A stretch of 14,196 nt of DNA from Hydrogenophaga intermedia (GTDB taxonomy: Bacteria > Pseudomonadota > Gammaproteobacteria > Burkholderiales > Burkholderiaceae_C), in contig CAMBOY010000047.1 of assembly GCA_945869245.1 (NCBI GenBank), positions 1 to 14,196 on the forward strand, in the 5' to 3' direction. The translations under genes and the position numbers were made by a program. Shown piece after piece: positions 6,466 to 12,942 of this stretch (positions are counted from its first letter, which is position 1; each line of letters begins with the position of its first letter). The notes beneath the pieces were generated by a model. The model searched no databases. It worked only from the letters and a program-made list of their open reading frames with translations, and was not told the origin of the DNA.

Positions 6466-6485
6466 ACGTACAATGATTTGTACGT
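6466..6485. promoter_or_regulatory. Operator palindrome of the yefM-yoeB module, overlapping its -10 box
   Basis: ACGTACAA-TGAT-TTGTACGT is a perfect 8-bp inverted repeat with a 4-bp spacer. It contains the TGTAC/GTACA core known from YefM operators in E. coli. A good -10 hexamer, TACAAT (6469-6474), lies inside the left arm, so bound YefM or YefM-YoeB would block RNA polymerase. The best -35 at normal spacing (TGGTCC, 6446-6451) is weak. The ATG of yefM follows 20 bp later. Confidence 0.75.
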
Positions 6486-6505
6486 AAATGGCCTGGAGGT
6501 TTGAT

Positions 6506-6763
6506 ATGGACGTTCTGAACTACAGCGAGGCGCGCGCCAACTTTGCGCACATGCTCGACAAGGTCAATGAAGACCACTCGCCCATTTTGATCACTCGGCA
6601 GGGGGGCAAACCGGCTGTCCTCATCAGCTTGGACGACTTCAACGCCTGGCAGGAAACCGCTTACCTCATGCAGTCGCCCGCCAACCGCCGCATGCTGCGC
6701 GAGGCCATGGACGAGCTTGACGCCGGCGGTGGCGTAGAGCGCGACTTGCCAGAGCCGAGCTGA
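6506..6763 (+). CDS. yefM: Antitoxin of the YefM/Phd family
   Basis: An 85-residue antitoxin that binds and neutralises the YoeB toxin encoded next and represses its own promoter. The N-terminal Phd/YefM DNA-binding fold is visible: MDVLNYSEARANFAHMLDKV, then ILITRQGGKPAVLISLDDFNAWQET. The C-terminal half (SPANRRMLREAMDELDAG) is the toxin-binding tail of the YefM type. ATG 6506 is chosen over the upstream ATG 6488 because GGAGGT at 6495-6500 is an excellent ribosome-binding site and because the protein family starts with M-x-x-x-x-Y-S-E-A-R. It is separated from yoeB by 6 bp. The module lies between glcE and glcF, in the same orientation. Confidence 0.93.
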   Translation: MDVLNYSEARANFAHMLDKVNEDHSPILITRQGGKPAVLISLDDFNAWQETAYLMQSPANRRMLREAMDELDAGGGVERDLPEPS

Positions 6764-6769
6764 GCGCCC

Positions 6770-7036
6770 ATGAAGCGTGGCATCCGGTTTTCATCCGTGG
6801 CGTGGGAGCACTACCAATTCTGGATGGCCCAAGACAAGGCCACCTGGCGGCGCATCCACGCCCTCATCACCGACTGCCTGCGCGACCCCTACAACGGCAT
6901 CGGCAAGCCAGAGCCTCTGAAGCACGAATTCAGCGGCTGGTGGTCGCGCCGCATCGACCAGGAACACCGCATGGTCTACCGCCTGCGCGACGACACGCTG
7001 GAGATTGCGGCGCTGCGGTACCACTATGGTGAGTGA
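6770..7036 (+). CDS. yoeB: mRNA interferase toxin YoeB
   Basis: Ribosome-dependent endoribonuclease of the RelE/ParE superfamily that cleaves mRNA in the ribosomal A site. The 88 residues cover the whole family length. The catalytic residues map directly: Glu48 in GKPEPLKH, Arg67 in EHRMVY, His85 and Tyr86 in the C-terminal RYHY, corresponding to Glu46, Arg65 and His83 of E. coli YoeB. The SGWWSRRIDQEHRMVYR block is nearly diagnostic. There is no strong ribosome-binding site, so translation is probably coupled to yefM 6 bp upstream. The toxin appears intact, with no disruption. Confidence 0.95.
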   Translation: MKRGIRFSSVAWEHYQFWMAQDKATWRRIHALITDCLRDPYNGIGKPEPLKHEFSGWWSRRIDQEHRMVYRLRDDTLEIAALRYHYGE

Positions 7037-7145
7037 CGAGAGCTTCCATGGCTGACTCCGTCATTCACACAGAACACAGGCAAATCGCGGCGCTGGCCGA
7101 GGCTGCCAAACACCTCTAACATCCAGTCGGTTCCCAAGGCGCACC

Positions 7146-8375
7146 ATGCAAACCCAGCTGTCCCCCGAATTCCAGGCCCGCGCCGACGGCCTCGCGGCCG
7201 AAGCCATTCTGCGCAAGTGCGTGCACTGCGGTTTTTGCACCGCCACCTGCCCGACCTACCAGCTGCTCGGCGACGAGCTTGACGGCCCGCGTGGGCGCAT
7301 CTACCTGATCAAACAGGTGCTTGAAGGCGCCACACCCACGCGCAAAACCCAGATGCACCTGGACCGTTGCCTGACCTGCCGCAACTGCGAAAGCACTTGC
7401 CCCAGCGGCGTGGACTATGGCCACCTGGTGGACATTGGCCGCTCGGTGGTGGATGAAAAAGTGCCGCGCCCGGCCGGCGAAAAAGCGCTGCGCTGGCTGC
7501 TCAAAGAGGGCCTGACATCGCCCGCCTTTGGCCCGGCCATGAAGTTGGGTCAGCTGGTGCGCGACGTGTTGCCCGCCAGCCTGAAGGCCAAGGTGCCGGC
7601 GCGCCAAGACGCCGGGGTGTGGCCCAGCCGCACACACGCGCGCAAAGTGCTGATGCTCGCCGGTTGTGTGCAGCCGGCCATGATGCCCAACATCAACAGC
7701 GCTACCGCGCGTGTGCTGGACGCGGCTGGCATGCAGACGCTGTTGGCGCCCGAGGCCGGTTGCTGCGGCGCGGTCAAGTTCCACCTGAACGACCAGTTCG
7801 GCGGCACTGCGCAGATGCGCGCCAACATCGACGCTTGGTGGCCGCTGGTGGAGCAGGGTGTGGAGGCGATTGTGATGAACGCATCCGGCTGCGGCGTCAC
7901 CGTCAAGGAATACGGCCACATCCTGGCCGACGACCCGGCCTACGCCGCCAAGGCTGCGCGCATCAGCGCGTTGACACAAGACCTGAGCGAACTGCTGCCC
8001 GCGCTGGTGCCGCTGCTCGCGCCCAAGGTCAAGGCCCAGCCCGACGCCAGCCGGGTGGTGGCGTTTCACCCGCCCTGCACCTTGCAGCACGGCCAAAAGC
8101 TCAAAGGCGGGGTCGAGACGCACCTGGCGGCGTTGGGCTTTACCGTGCAGGTGGCGCGCAACGAGGCGCATCTGTGCTGCGGCTCGGCCGGCACCTATTC
8201 GGTGCTCAACCCCGACATCGCCTATACCTTGCGCGACCGCAAGCTCGGCCACCTGGATGAACTCAAACCCGCCGTGATAGTCAGCGCCAACATCGGCTGC
8301 ATCACCCACCTGCAAAGCGGTACCGACACGCCGGTACGCCATTGGGTGGAAGTGCTGGACGAGGCGCTGGCCTGA
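7146..8375 (+). CDS. glcF: Glycolate oxidase iron-sulfur subunit GlcF
   Basis: Electron-transfer subunit of the GlcDEF glycolate oxidase; it passes electrons from the flavin subunits towards the quinone pool. The N-terminus carries two [4Fe-4S] ferredoxin-type clusters, CVHCGFCTATCP (Cys25, 28, 31, 35) and CLTCRNCESTCP (Cys75, 78, 81, 85). Two CCG domains follow (LAGCVQPA and EAGCCGA; FHPPCTLQHGQ and LCCGSAGTYS). The 409 residues are full length. AAGG about 6 bases before the ATG is a fair ribosome-binding site. The gene belongs functionally with glcE, but the yefM-yoeB module and a further 109-bp spacer separate them. I see no clear separate promoter, so it may rely on read-through from glcE or the toxin-antitoxin promoter. 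Confidence 0.95.
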   Translation: MQTQLSPEFQARADGLAAEAILRKCVHCGFCTATCPTYQLLGDELDGPRGRIYLIKQVLEGATPTRKTQMHLDRCLTCRNCESTCPSGVDYGHLVDIGRSVVDEKVPRPAGEKALRWLLKEGLTSPAFGPAMKLGQLVRDVLPASLKAKVPARQDAGVWPSRTHARKVLMLAGCVQPAMMPNINSATARVLDAAGMQTLLAPEAGCCGAVKFHLNDQFGGTAQMRANIDAWWPLVEQGVEAIVMNASGCGVTVKEYGHILADDPAYAAKAARISALTQDLSELLPALVPLLAPKVKAQPDASRVVAFHPPCTLQHGQKLKGGVETHLAALGFTVQVARNEAHLCCGSAGTYSVLNPDIAYTLRDRKLGHLDELKPAVIVSANIGCITHLQSGTDTPVRHWVEVLDEALA

Positions 8376-8468
8376 CAGCCAGCGGCATTACCGCACGCCC
8401 GCAACGATCTGTTGCAAACGGGGGCGATGGTACGGCATCTATGTCACGCTAAAGCGTTACTCTGCATG

Positions 8469-8499
8469 GGCCGCACCCGGGCGTCTGGTGCGGCCTTTT
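8469..8499 (+). terminator. Hairpin with short T-run between glcF and the DUF3597 gene
   Basis: GGCCGCACC (8469-8477) pairs perfectly with GGTGCGGCC (8487-8495) around a 9-base loop, followed by TTTT. This is probably the glcF terminator, although the T-run is short. The hairpin ends only 26 bp before the DUF3597 start codon, so it could instead act in that gene's leader. Confidence 0.65.
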
Positions 8500-8525
8500 G
8501 CAGCCGACGCGTCTGGAGATGAGAC

Positions 8526-8942
8526 ATGGGTTTTTTCAGCAACATTCTTGAGAAGCTGGGTATGAAAGAGGCGGCCGCAGCGCCGGTCATGGCCGCACCG
8601 GCAGCCGCCCCGGTGGCCGCCCCTGTGGCGACTGCAGCGGCTGCAGCGGCCACTCCCGCGCCCGCGCCGGTGAGTTCGATCACCATGGTGGACGTGGTGG
8701 CCCTGCTCAGCGACAAGGCGGCCAAACACCCCGAGAAGCTCAACTGGAAGGCCTCGATCGTGGACCTGCTCAAGCTCTTGGGCCTGGACAGCAGCCTGGC
8801 CGCGCGCAAGGAACTGGCCAAAGAGCTGTATTGCCCCGACGACAAAATGGCCGACTCGGCGCAGATGAATATGTGGCTGCACAAGCAGGTGCTGTCGCTG
8901 ATCGCTGCCAATGGCGGCAATATTCCTCCAGACCTGCTGTGA
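8526..8942 (+). CDS. DUF3597 domain protein
   Basis: A 138-residue protein of unknown function. The N-terminus, MGFFSNILEKLGM, is an amphipathic start typical of the family. It is followed by an Ala/Pro linker (about residues 17-52). The DUF3597 domain then covers about 54-138: VDVVALLSDKAAKHPEKLNWKASIVDLLKLLGLDSS, AARKELAKELYC, and the characteristic end GGNIPPDLL. The domain resembles small helical LysM-partner and phage-associated folds, but no activity is established. GGAG 7 bases before the ATG is a good ribosome-binding site. It is a stand-alone gene, convergent with the following exporter gene. Confidence 0.85.
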   Translation: MGFFSNILEKLGMKEAAAAPVMAAPAAAPVAAPVATAAAAAATPAPAPVSSITMVDVVALLSDKAAKHPEKLNWKASIVDLLKLLGLDSSLAARKELAKELYCPDDKMADSAQMNMWLHKQVLSLIAANGGNIPPDLL

Positions 8943-8949
8943 TCTGAGC

Positions 8950-8970
8950 GCCGGCCTGGTTCAGGCCGGC
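8950..8970. terminator. Perfect hairpin between two convergent genes
   Basis: GCCGGCCTG-GTT-CAGGCCGGC has a 9-bp perfect stem. It lies 8 bp after the DUF3597 stop and overlaps the stop codon of the exporter gene that arrives from the other side. There is no T-run on either strand, so it is at best a factor-assisted bidirectional terminator or an mRNA 3'-end stabiliser. Confidence 0.55.
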
Positions 8971-9902
8971 ACCCCCCGGCGCGCCTGCCACCAGCGCAGC
9001 AGCGCCGGGCCATAAATGATCAGCGCCAGCGCGCCCAAAATCAGCGGCAGCGCCACAAACACTTGGCCAGTCAGGCGCTCGCCGCCCAGCGCCACACCCA
9101 CCCACAGCGCCACCACCGGGTTCACAAACGAATAACTGCCGGCCAGCGCCGGCGGCGCGTTTTTCAGCAGCCACAAGTAGGCGTTGAGCGTCACCAGCGT
9201 GCCCGCCACCACCAGATACAGCCAAGCGGCCAAGGACGCGGCGCTCACGCTTTGCCACTGCCACACCTGCGTGGCTGGCTCCCACAGCAGCGCGGCCAGC
9301 ACCCCCATGGCGCCGCCGAGCAACCACTGCGCACCTGAGGCCATGGCCGGTGGCGGCAAGTCCAGCTTGCGCGACGCGTACGACCCAATGCTCCAGAGCA
9401 TGGGCGCACCAAACGCCAGCAGGCCACCCAGCCAGCTGGCCGAAAAATCGCCTTCGCCGGCCAGCACTGCGGCACCTGCCACACCGAGTGCCAGGCCCAG
9501 CCAACTGGTGACCGGCACCCGCTCGCCGCCCCAGCGCGTCCACAGCGCCAGCCACATCGGCATAGTGGTCACCACCGTGGCCATCAGGCCCGAGCCAATG
9601 CCCATGCGCTGCGCGAGCACCACCAGGCCCATGGCGCCAAAAGCCATCAACCCGCCAATCAGCGCCGAATGCCGCCACTGCGCTGCGGTGGGCCAAGCCT
9701 GCCCCTGCCAGCGCGCCAGCGCCAACATCACCACGCCGGCCGCCACAAAGCGCGCGCCATTCATCAGCAGCGGCGGCATCGTTTGCATGGCCACATTGAG
9801 CGCGTGGTAGGTCGTGCCCCAGACGATGTAGACAATCAGCAGGGCGGTGATCAGGCGCATTTGCGCGTCGCTGGCGCCACGGAGTCGGAAAAAGATTGGC
9901 AT
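8961..9902 (-). CDS. EamA/DMT-superfamily exporter, YedA-like
   Basis: Inner-membrane permease with about ten transmembrane helices in two EamA repeats (about residues 18-150 and 165-300). The sequence follows E. coli YedA in key places: LLIVYIVWGTTYHALNVAMQTMPPLLMNGARFVAAG, GSYASRKLDLPP, and the block AYLWLLKNAPPALAGSYSFVNPVVALWVGVALGGE. The substrate is unknown; family members export amino acids or other metabolites. The chosen ATG (9902) gives an N-terminal extension of 14 residues; ATG at codon 15 (MRLITALLIVYIVWG) matches YedA length and is a plausible alternative. It is divergent from an Lrp/AsnC regulator 70 bp away, which probably controls it. Confidence 0.88.
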   Translation of the reverse strand: MPIFFRLRGASDAQMRLITALLIVYIVWGTTYHALNVAMQTMPPLLMNGARFVAAGVVMLALARWQGQAWPTAAQWRHSALIGGLMAFGAMGLVVLAQRMGIGSGLMATVVTTMPMWLALWTRWGGERVPVTSWLGLALGVAGAAVLAGEGDFSASWLGGLLAFGAPMLWSIGSYASRKLDLPPPAMASGAQWLLGGAMGVLAALLWEPATQVWQWQSVSAASLAAWLYLVVAGTLVTLNAYLWLLKNAPPALAGSYSFVNPVVALWVGVALGGERLTGQVFVALPLILGALALIIYGPALLRWWQARRGVPA

Positions 9903-9916
9903 AAATGCAATTCGGA

Positions 9917-9986
9917 CAGAAAATATCCAGCGCTGCGGCTGGTTGGCCGAATGTAAACGGAATTTTCTCCCAATGCAAGAAAATAT
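9917..9986. promoter_or_regulatory. Putative Lrp-type operators in the exporter-lrp divergent spacer
   Basis: AGAAAATAT occurs twice as a direct repeat (9918-9926 and 9978-9986). An inverted near-copy, AATTTTCT, lies at 9961-9968. The first copy in context, CAGAAAATATCC, resembles the Lrp consensus YAGHAWATTWTDCTR. An additional inverted pair, ATTCGG (9910-9915) and CCGAAT (9947-9952), flanks the region. The right copy overlaps codons 2-5 of the regulator, which suits autoregulation. The whole segment is notably AT-rich against its surroundings. Confidence 0.45.
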
Positions 9987-10419
9987 ACAGACAGACGACC
10001 TGGACAGAAGAATTCTTACGGCCTTGGGCCAGGACAGCCGTCGTTCCTACGCCGATGTGGCGGCCGAGGTGGGCATGTCCACCGCCGCTGTGCACGAACG
10101 GGTGCGCAAAATGGTCGAGCGCGGTGCCATTGAGCGTTTCTCGCTCAAGGTGGCGCCCACCGCCGTCGGTCTGCACCTGACCGCGTTTGTGGCCATCCGC
10201 AACGACGGCGGGGTGCACTGCCGCGACATCTCGGGCCGCTTGCGCGAACTGCCCGAGGTGGTGGAGCTGCACAGCGTGGCCGGCGAATACGACTCGCTGG
10301 CCAAGGTGCGCTGCGCCAGCGCCCGCGCGCTCGAAGACGTGCTCTACCGCATCAAGGCGATTCCGGGTGTGCTGCGCACCACCAGCACGGTGGTGCTGAA
10401 CACGGAGTTTGAGCGCTGA
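9973..10419 (+). CDS. Lrp/AsnC-family transcriptional regulator
   Basis: Small DNA-binding regulator, normally octameric, that responds to amino acids. The N-terminal HTH is DLDRRILTALGQDSRRSYADVAAEVGMSTAAVHERVRKMVERGAI (about residues 8-53). The C-terminal RAM/AsnC ligand domain follows (about 65-140), with the typical LPEVVELHSVAGEYDSLAKVRC and IKAIPGVLRTTSTVVLNTEFER. From ATG 9973 the product is 148 residues, the usual family length; the longer open frame upstream lacks family similarity. There is no clear ribosome-binding site. Its position divergent from the YedA-like exporter suggests that the exporter is its target, probably for an amino acid or related metabolite (inference). Confidence 0.93.
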   Translation: MQENIQTDDLDRRILTALGQDSRRSYADVAAEVGMSTAAVHERVRKMVERGAIERFSLKVAPTAVGLHLTAFVAIRNDGGVHCRDISGRLRELPEVVELHSVAGEYDSLAKVRCASARALEDVLYRIKAIPGVLRTTSTVVLNTEFER

Positions 10420-10493
10420 TCGCACTGCTGCCAACACGCTGTCAGCAGGGGGCGGGCAGACTGCGGGGCTGTTGCCACTTGTTTTTCTGACCC

Positions 10494-11189
10494 ATGCGCC
10501 GTGCCGACCGACTCTTTGCTCTTGTTCAGCTGATACGCGGTCGGCGGCTGTCCACGGCCGCCTGGCTGGCGCAGCGGCTGGAAGTGTCCTTGCGCACCGT
10601 TTACCGCGATGTGGCCGATCTGCAGGTGCAGGGTGTGCCGATTGAGGGCGAGGCCGGCGTGGGCTACCGGTTGGGCAATGGCTTTGATTTGCCACCGCTG
10701 ATGTTCACCGCCGATGAAGCCCAGGCTCTGGTGGTGATGAATCGCCTGGCGCAACAGTGGCTGGACCCCGCCATGGCGCAGGCCGCCGAGATGGCGGTGT
10801 CGCGTGTGCTCAGTGTGATGACGCCAGCCCAGCGCGAGCGTGCGCTGCGCATCCCGGTCTATTCCCCGCCCTGGGGCTTGAGCGCCGACGAGCAACCCCA
10901 TTTGCAAGCTTGGCGCGAGGCCTCACAAACCCAACACATCTTGCACCTGTGCTACCGGGACGCCGAAGGCCGTGACACCGAGCGCAGTGTGCGCCCATTG
11001 GGCAGTTTTTATTGGGGCAAGGTCTGGACGCTGGTGGGCTGGTGCGAGCAGCGCAAGGGCTTTCGCAGTTTTCGGCTCGACCGGGTGCAGGCCTTGCGCC
11101 CCACTGAGCGGCGTTTTGTACCGGCTGAAGGTCAGCGCCTCATCGACTATCTTCGCGGTCACGGCGTGTCAGCCAGCGACTTGCAGTGA
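10494..11189 (+). CDS. YafY/PafC-type transcriptional regulator with HTH_11 and WYL domains
   Basis: A 231-residue regulator. The winged-helix HTH_11 at the N-terminus is clear: MRRADRLFALVQLIRGRRLSTAAWLAQRLEVSLRTVYRDVADLQVQGVPIEG (1-52), then GVGYRLGNGFDLPPLMFTADEAQAL. The WYL ligand-sensing domain lies at about 140-205 (LCYRDAEGRDTERSVRPLGSFYWGKVWTLVGWCEQRKGFRSFRLDRV). It ends soon after WYL, as in the YafY subfamily. WYL domains sense nucleotides or single-stranded nucleic acid in several systems; the ligand here is unknown. No strong ribosome-binding site is seen before ATG 10494, but the MRRADRLF start is characteristic of the family. It is followed 27 bp later by a GyrI-like protein in the same direction. 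Confidence 0.92.
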   Translation: MRRADRLFALVQLIRGRRLSTAAWLAQRLEVSLRTVYRDVADLQVQGVPIEGEAGVGYRLGNGFDLPPLMFTADEAQALVVMNRLAQQWLDPAMAQAAEMAVSRVLSVMTPAQRERALRIPVYSPPWGLSADEQPHLQAWREASQTQHILHLCYRDAEGRDTERSVRPLGSFYWGKVWTLVGWCEQRKGFRSFRLDRVQALRPTERRFVPAEGQRLIDYLRGHGVSASDLQ

Positions 11190-11216
11190 AACTCTTTTTA
11201 CCTCTGGACGCTCAGC

Positions 11217-11666
11217 ATGACTCCCACCTCTTTGCCTGCCCTGCACGTCACCGGCCTGCGCGTGCGCACCCGCAACGCCGACGAAATGCAGCCCGACACA
11301 GCCCGACTTGGTCGTCTGTGGGGCGATTTCGCTCAGCGCATCGCGCCCCACTTGACGAGCGACTCAGTGGTGTATGGCGTGTACCACCGCTATGCCTCCG
11401 ATCAGCATGGCGAATACGACGTACTTGTGGGCGCTCAGTCTTTGGCCGCTGGCGCACCCGCGGATCTGGCGCAGCTGAAGGTGGCCGCCGGCCGGTATCT
11501 GGTGTTTGAGGCTCAAGGCCCGATGCCACAGGCCGCCTTGCAGGCTTGGTCGGCGGTGTGGGCGTGTTTTGCCGATTCGGACTGCCCGCACCGGCGTGCG
11601 TTCACCGCCGATTTCGAGCGCTACGACGGCCCTGATCGCGTCAGTGTGTGGGTGGCTTTGGCCTGA
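11217..11666 (+). CDS. GyrI-like (AraC effector-binding domain) protein
   Basis: A 149-residue stand-alone ligand-binding domain of the SOUL/GyrI-like superfamily. Supporting segments are the early beta-strand LPALHVTGLRVRT, LGRLWGDFAQRI, VYGVYHRYASDQHGEYDVLVGAQS (the central glutamate region) and LKVAAGRYLVFEAQGPMPQAALQAWSAVWACF. The C-terminus has FERYDGPDRVSVWVALA. There is no HTH, so it is not itself a regulator. Relatives bind hydrophobic or cationic compounds. It lies 27 bp after the YafY-type regulator and is probably co-transcribed with it. The pair is likely a sensor/effector unit, although the ligand is unknown. Confidence 0.87.
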   Translation: MTPTSLPALHVTGLRVRTRNADEMQPDTARLGRLWGDFAQRIAPHLTSDSVVYGVYHRYASDQHGEYDVLVGAQSLAAGAPADLAQLKVAAGRYLVFEAQGPMPQAALQAWSAVWACFADSDCPHRRAFTADFERYDGPDRVSVWVALA

Positions 11667-11669
11667 GCA

Positions 11670-12842
11670 TCAGCTGGCGCGCAGCGTCTGCATCAGCGCC
11701 ACCAAGCCCACGGCCTGTGCGCCGTGGCGCAAAGGGTAGCGCTCCGCTCCGGGGTAGACCACAAAGCGCTGCTCAACCTTCAGGTCGTTGCAGGCGATGT
11801 CGAAGCCTTTGCTTAACGTAGGCGCTGTTGCCCGCTTGATTTCAATCGCCATCCACGGCTGTCCGGCGCGTTCCAGCACCAGGTCAATTTCGGCGCCCGC
11901 GTGGGTGCGGTAGCTGTACGGCGTGCACTGAGGGCCGGCCGCAGCCACCAAGTTCTCGATGCAAAAGCCCTCGTAGCTCGGTCCACACACCGGGTGACCG
12001 CTCAGGTCGTGCAGCGAGCCGATGCCCAGCAGGGCGTGCACCAGTCCGCTGTCGCGCACGTACACCTTGGGCGCCTTCACCAGGCGTTTGCCCACGTTGC
12101 CGCTCCACGGGCGCAGGCGCCGCACCAGCTGCAAGTCCACCAGCAGATCAATGTAGCGCTCCACCGCTGGGCTGCTCACGCCCAGGCCACTGGCCAGCCG
12201 GGTTTGCTGCAGCAGCGCGCCTTGCTGGTGCGCCAGCATGGTCCAGAGCCGGCCCACGGTTTCGGCGGGCAAACGGGGCGCAAACATGGGCACATCGCGC
12301 TGCAGGTAGCTGCGCACAAAATCCTCGCGCCAGCGCAGGCTGGCGGCGTCGCCGGGCGCCAGCACACTGTCGGGAAAGCCGCCGCGCAGCCACAGGGTGT
12401 CCAAATCGTCTGCAGGCCATTCCAGCGCGTGCACCGGCCCAATGTCCAAGTAGGCGACGCGCCCCGCCAGCGTTTCGCTGCTTTGTTGCATCAGGTCCAG
12501 CGAGGCCGAGCCCAGCAGCAAGAAATGCCCAAACCGCTGCCCCGCCCGGCGGCGCTCGTCGATGATGCCGCGCAAGATCTCAAACAAGCCCGGCATGCGG
12601 TGGATTTCGTCCAGGATGACCAGCTTATGGCCTTGCGAACGCAGGTAGGCGTCGGCATCATCCAGACGCAAACGGTCGGCGGGGCGTTCTAAGTCGAGGT
12701 AGGTGCTGCCAGCGGGCCACGTGTCGGCCAGGGTCAGGGCCAAAGTGGTCTTGCCCACCTGACGCGGCCCCAGCAGCACCACCGCTGGCGACTCTTGCAG
12801 CCGGGAGGACAGGGTGTGCAGGGCTTGTCGGTCAATCATCAT
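11670..12842 (-). CDS. AAA_14 / DUF4143 ATPase
   Basis: A 390-residue ATPase of a family common in bacterial accessory DNA; its cellular role is not established. Walker A is GPRQVGKTT (25-33), Walker B LVILDEIH (74-81) and sensor-1 GSAS (111-114). A winged-helix part follows (about 190-245, LASGLGVSSPAVERYIDLLVDLQLV). The C-terminal DUF4143 domain contains EGFCIENLV (291-299), GAEIDLVLE (316-324, Asp320) and EIK (334-336). Together these form a PD-(D/E)XK-like E-D-ExK arrangement that could be a nuclease site or a degenerate relative. The two adjacent ATGs at 12842 and 12839 are alternative starts. It is convergent with the GyrI-like gene (3-bp gap). The promoter and start lie in a long palindrome. 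Confidence 0.92.
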   Translation of the reverse strand: MMIDRQALHTLSSRLQESPAVVLLGPRQVGKTTLALTLADTWPAGSTYLDLERPADRLRLDDADAYLRSQGHKLVILDEIHRMPGLFEILRGIIDERRRAGQRFGHFLLLGSASLDLMQQSSETLAGRVAYLDIGPVHALEWPADDLDTLWLRGGFPDSVLAPGDAASLRWREDFVRSYLQRDVPMFAPRLPAETVGRLWTMLAHQQGALLQQTRLASGLGVSSPAVERYIDLLVDLQLVRRLRPWSGNVGKRLVKAPKVYVRDSGLVHALLGIGSLHDLSGHPVCGPSYEGFCIENLVAAAGPQCTPYSYRTHAGAEIDLVLERAGQPWMAIEIKRATAPTLSKGFDIACNDLKVEQRFVVYPGAERYPLRHGAQAVGLVALMQTLRAS

Positions 12843-12878
12843 TGAAATTTTAACGCGAGACGTTAGTTTTTCAATGAT
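12838..12878 (-). promoter_or_regulatory. Promoter and long palindromic operator of the AAA_14 gene
   Basis: ATCATTGAAATTTTAAC (12838-12854) and GTTAGTTTTTCAATGAT (12862-12878) form an inverted repeat, 14 of 17 positions paired, around a 7-base GC-rich spacer. On the minus strand it contains -35 TTGAAA (12874-12869), a 16-bp spacer and -10 TAAAAT (12852-12847). Only four bases separate the -10 box from the ATG at 12842, so transcription would begin at or just inside the start codon and the mRNA would be leaderless. No ribosome-binding site is visible, which fits. A protein bound to this site would cover the whole promoter. Confidence 0.6.
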
Positions 12879-12942
12879 TTTATGGCGTGTCTGATGCCCC
12901 CAGTTCGGGTGGACGCATGCGTTGTGACGCCATGGTTAAGCG

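Noticed and set aside
7048..7119. Tiny 23-codon open frame between yoeB and glcF
   Set aside because: It is too short, lacks a ribosome-binding site and resembles nothing I know.
7116..8342. Minus-strand open frame opposite glcF (408 codons)
   Set aside because: It is opposite a gene with two clear iron-sulfur motifs, and its composition is typical of antisense reading of GC-rich DNA.
10424..10447. Inverted repeat CTGCTG...CAGCAG after the Lrp-type gene as a terminator
   Set aside because: The stem is short, the loop long, and no T-run follows.
8770..10695. Very long minus-strand open frame (641 codons) across the exporter and the Lrp regulator
   Set aside because: It crosses a divergent promoter region and parts of four identified genes in other frames, and its sequence is low in meaningful motifs.
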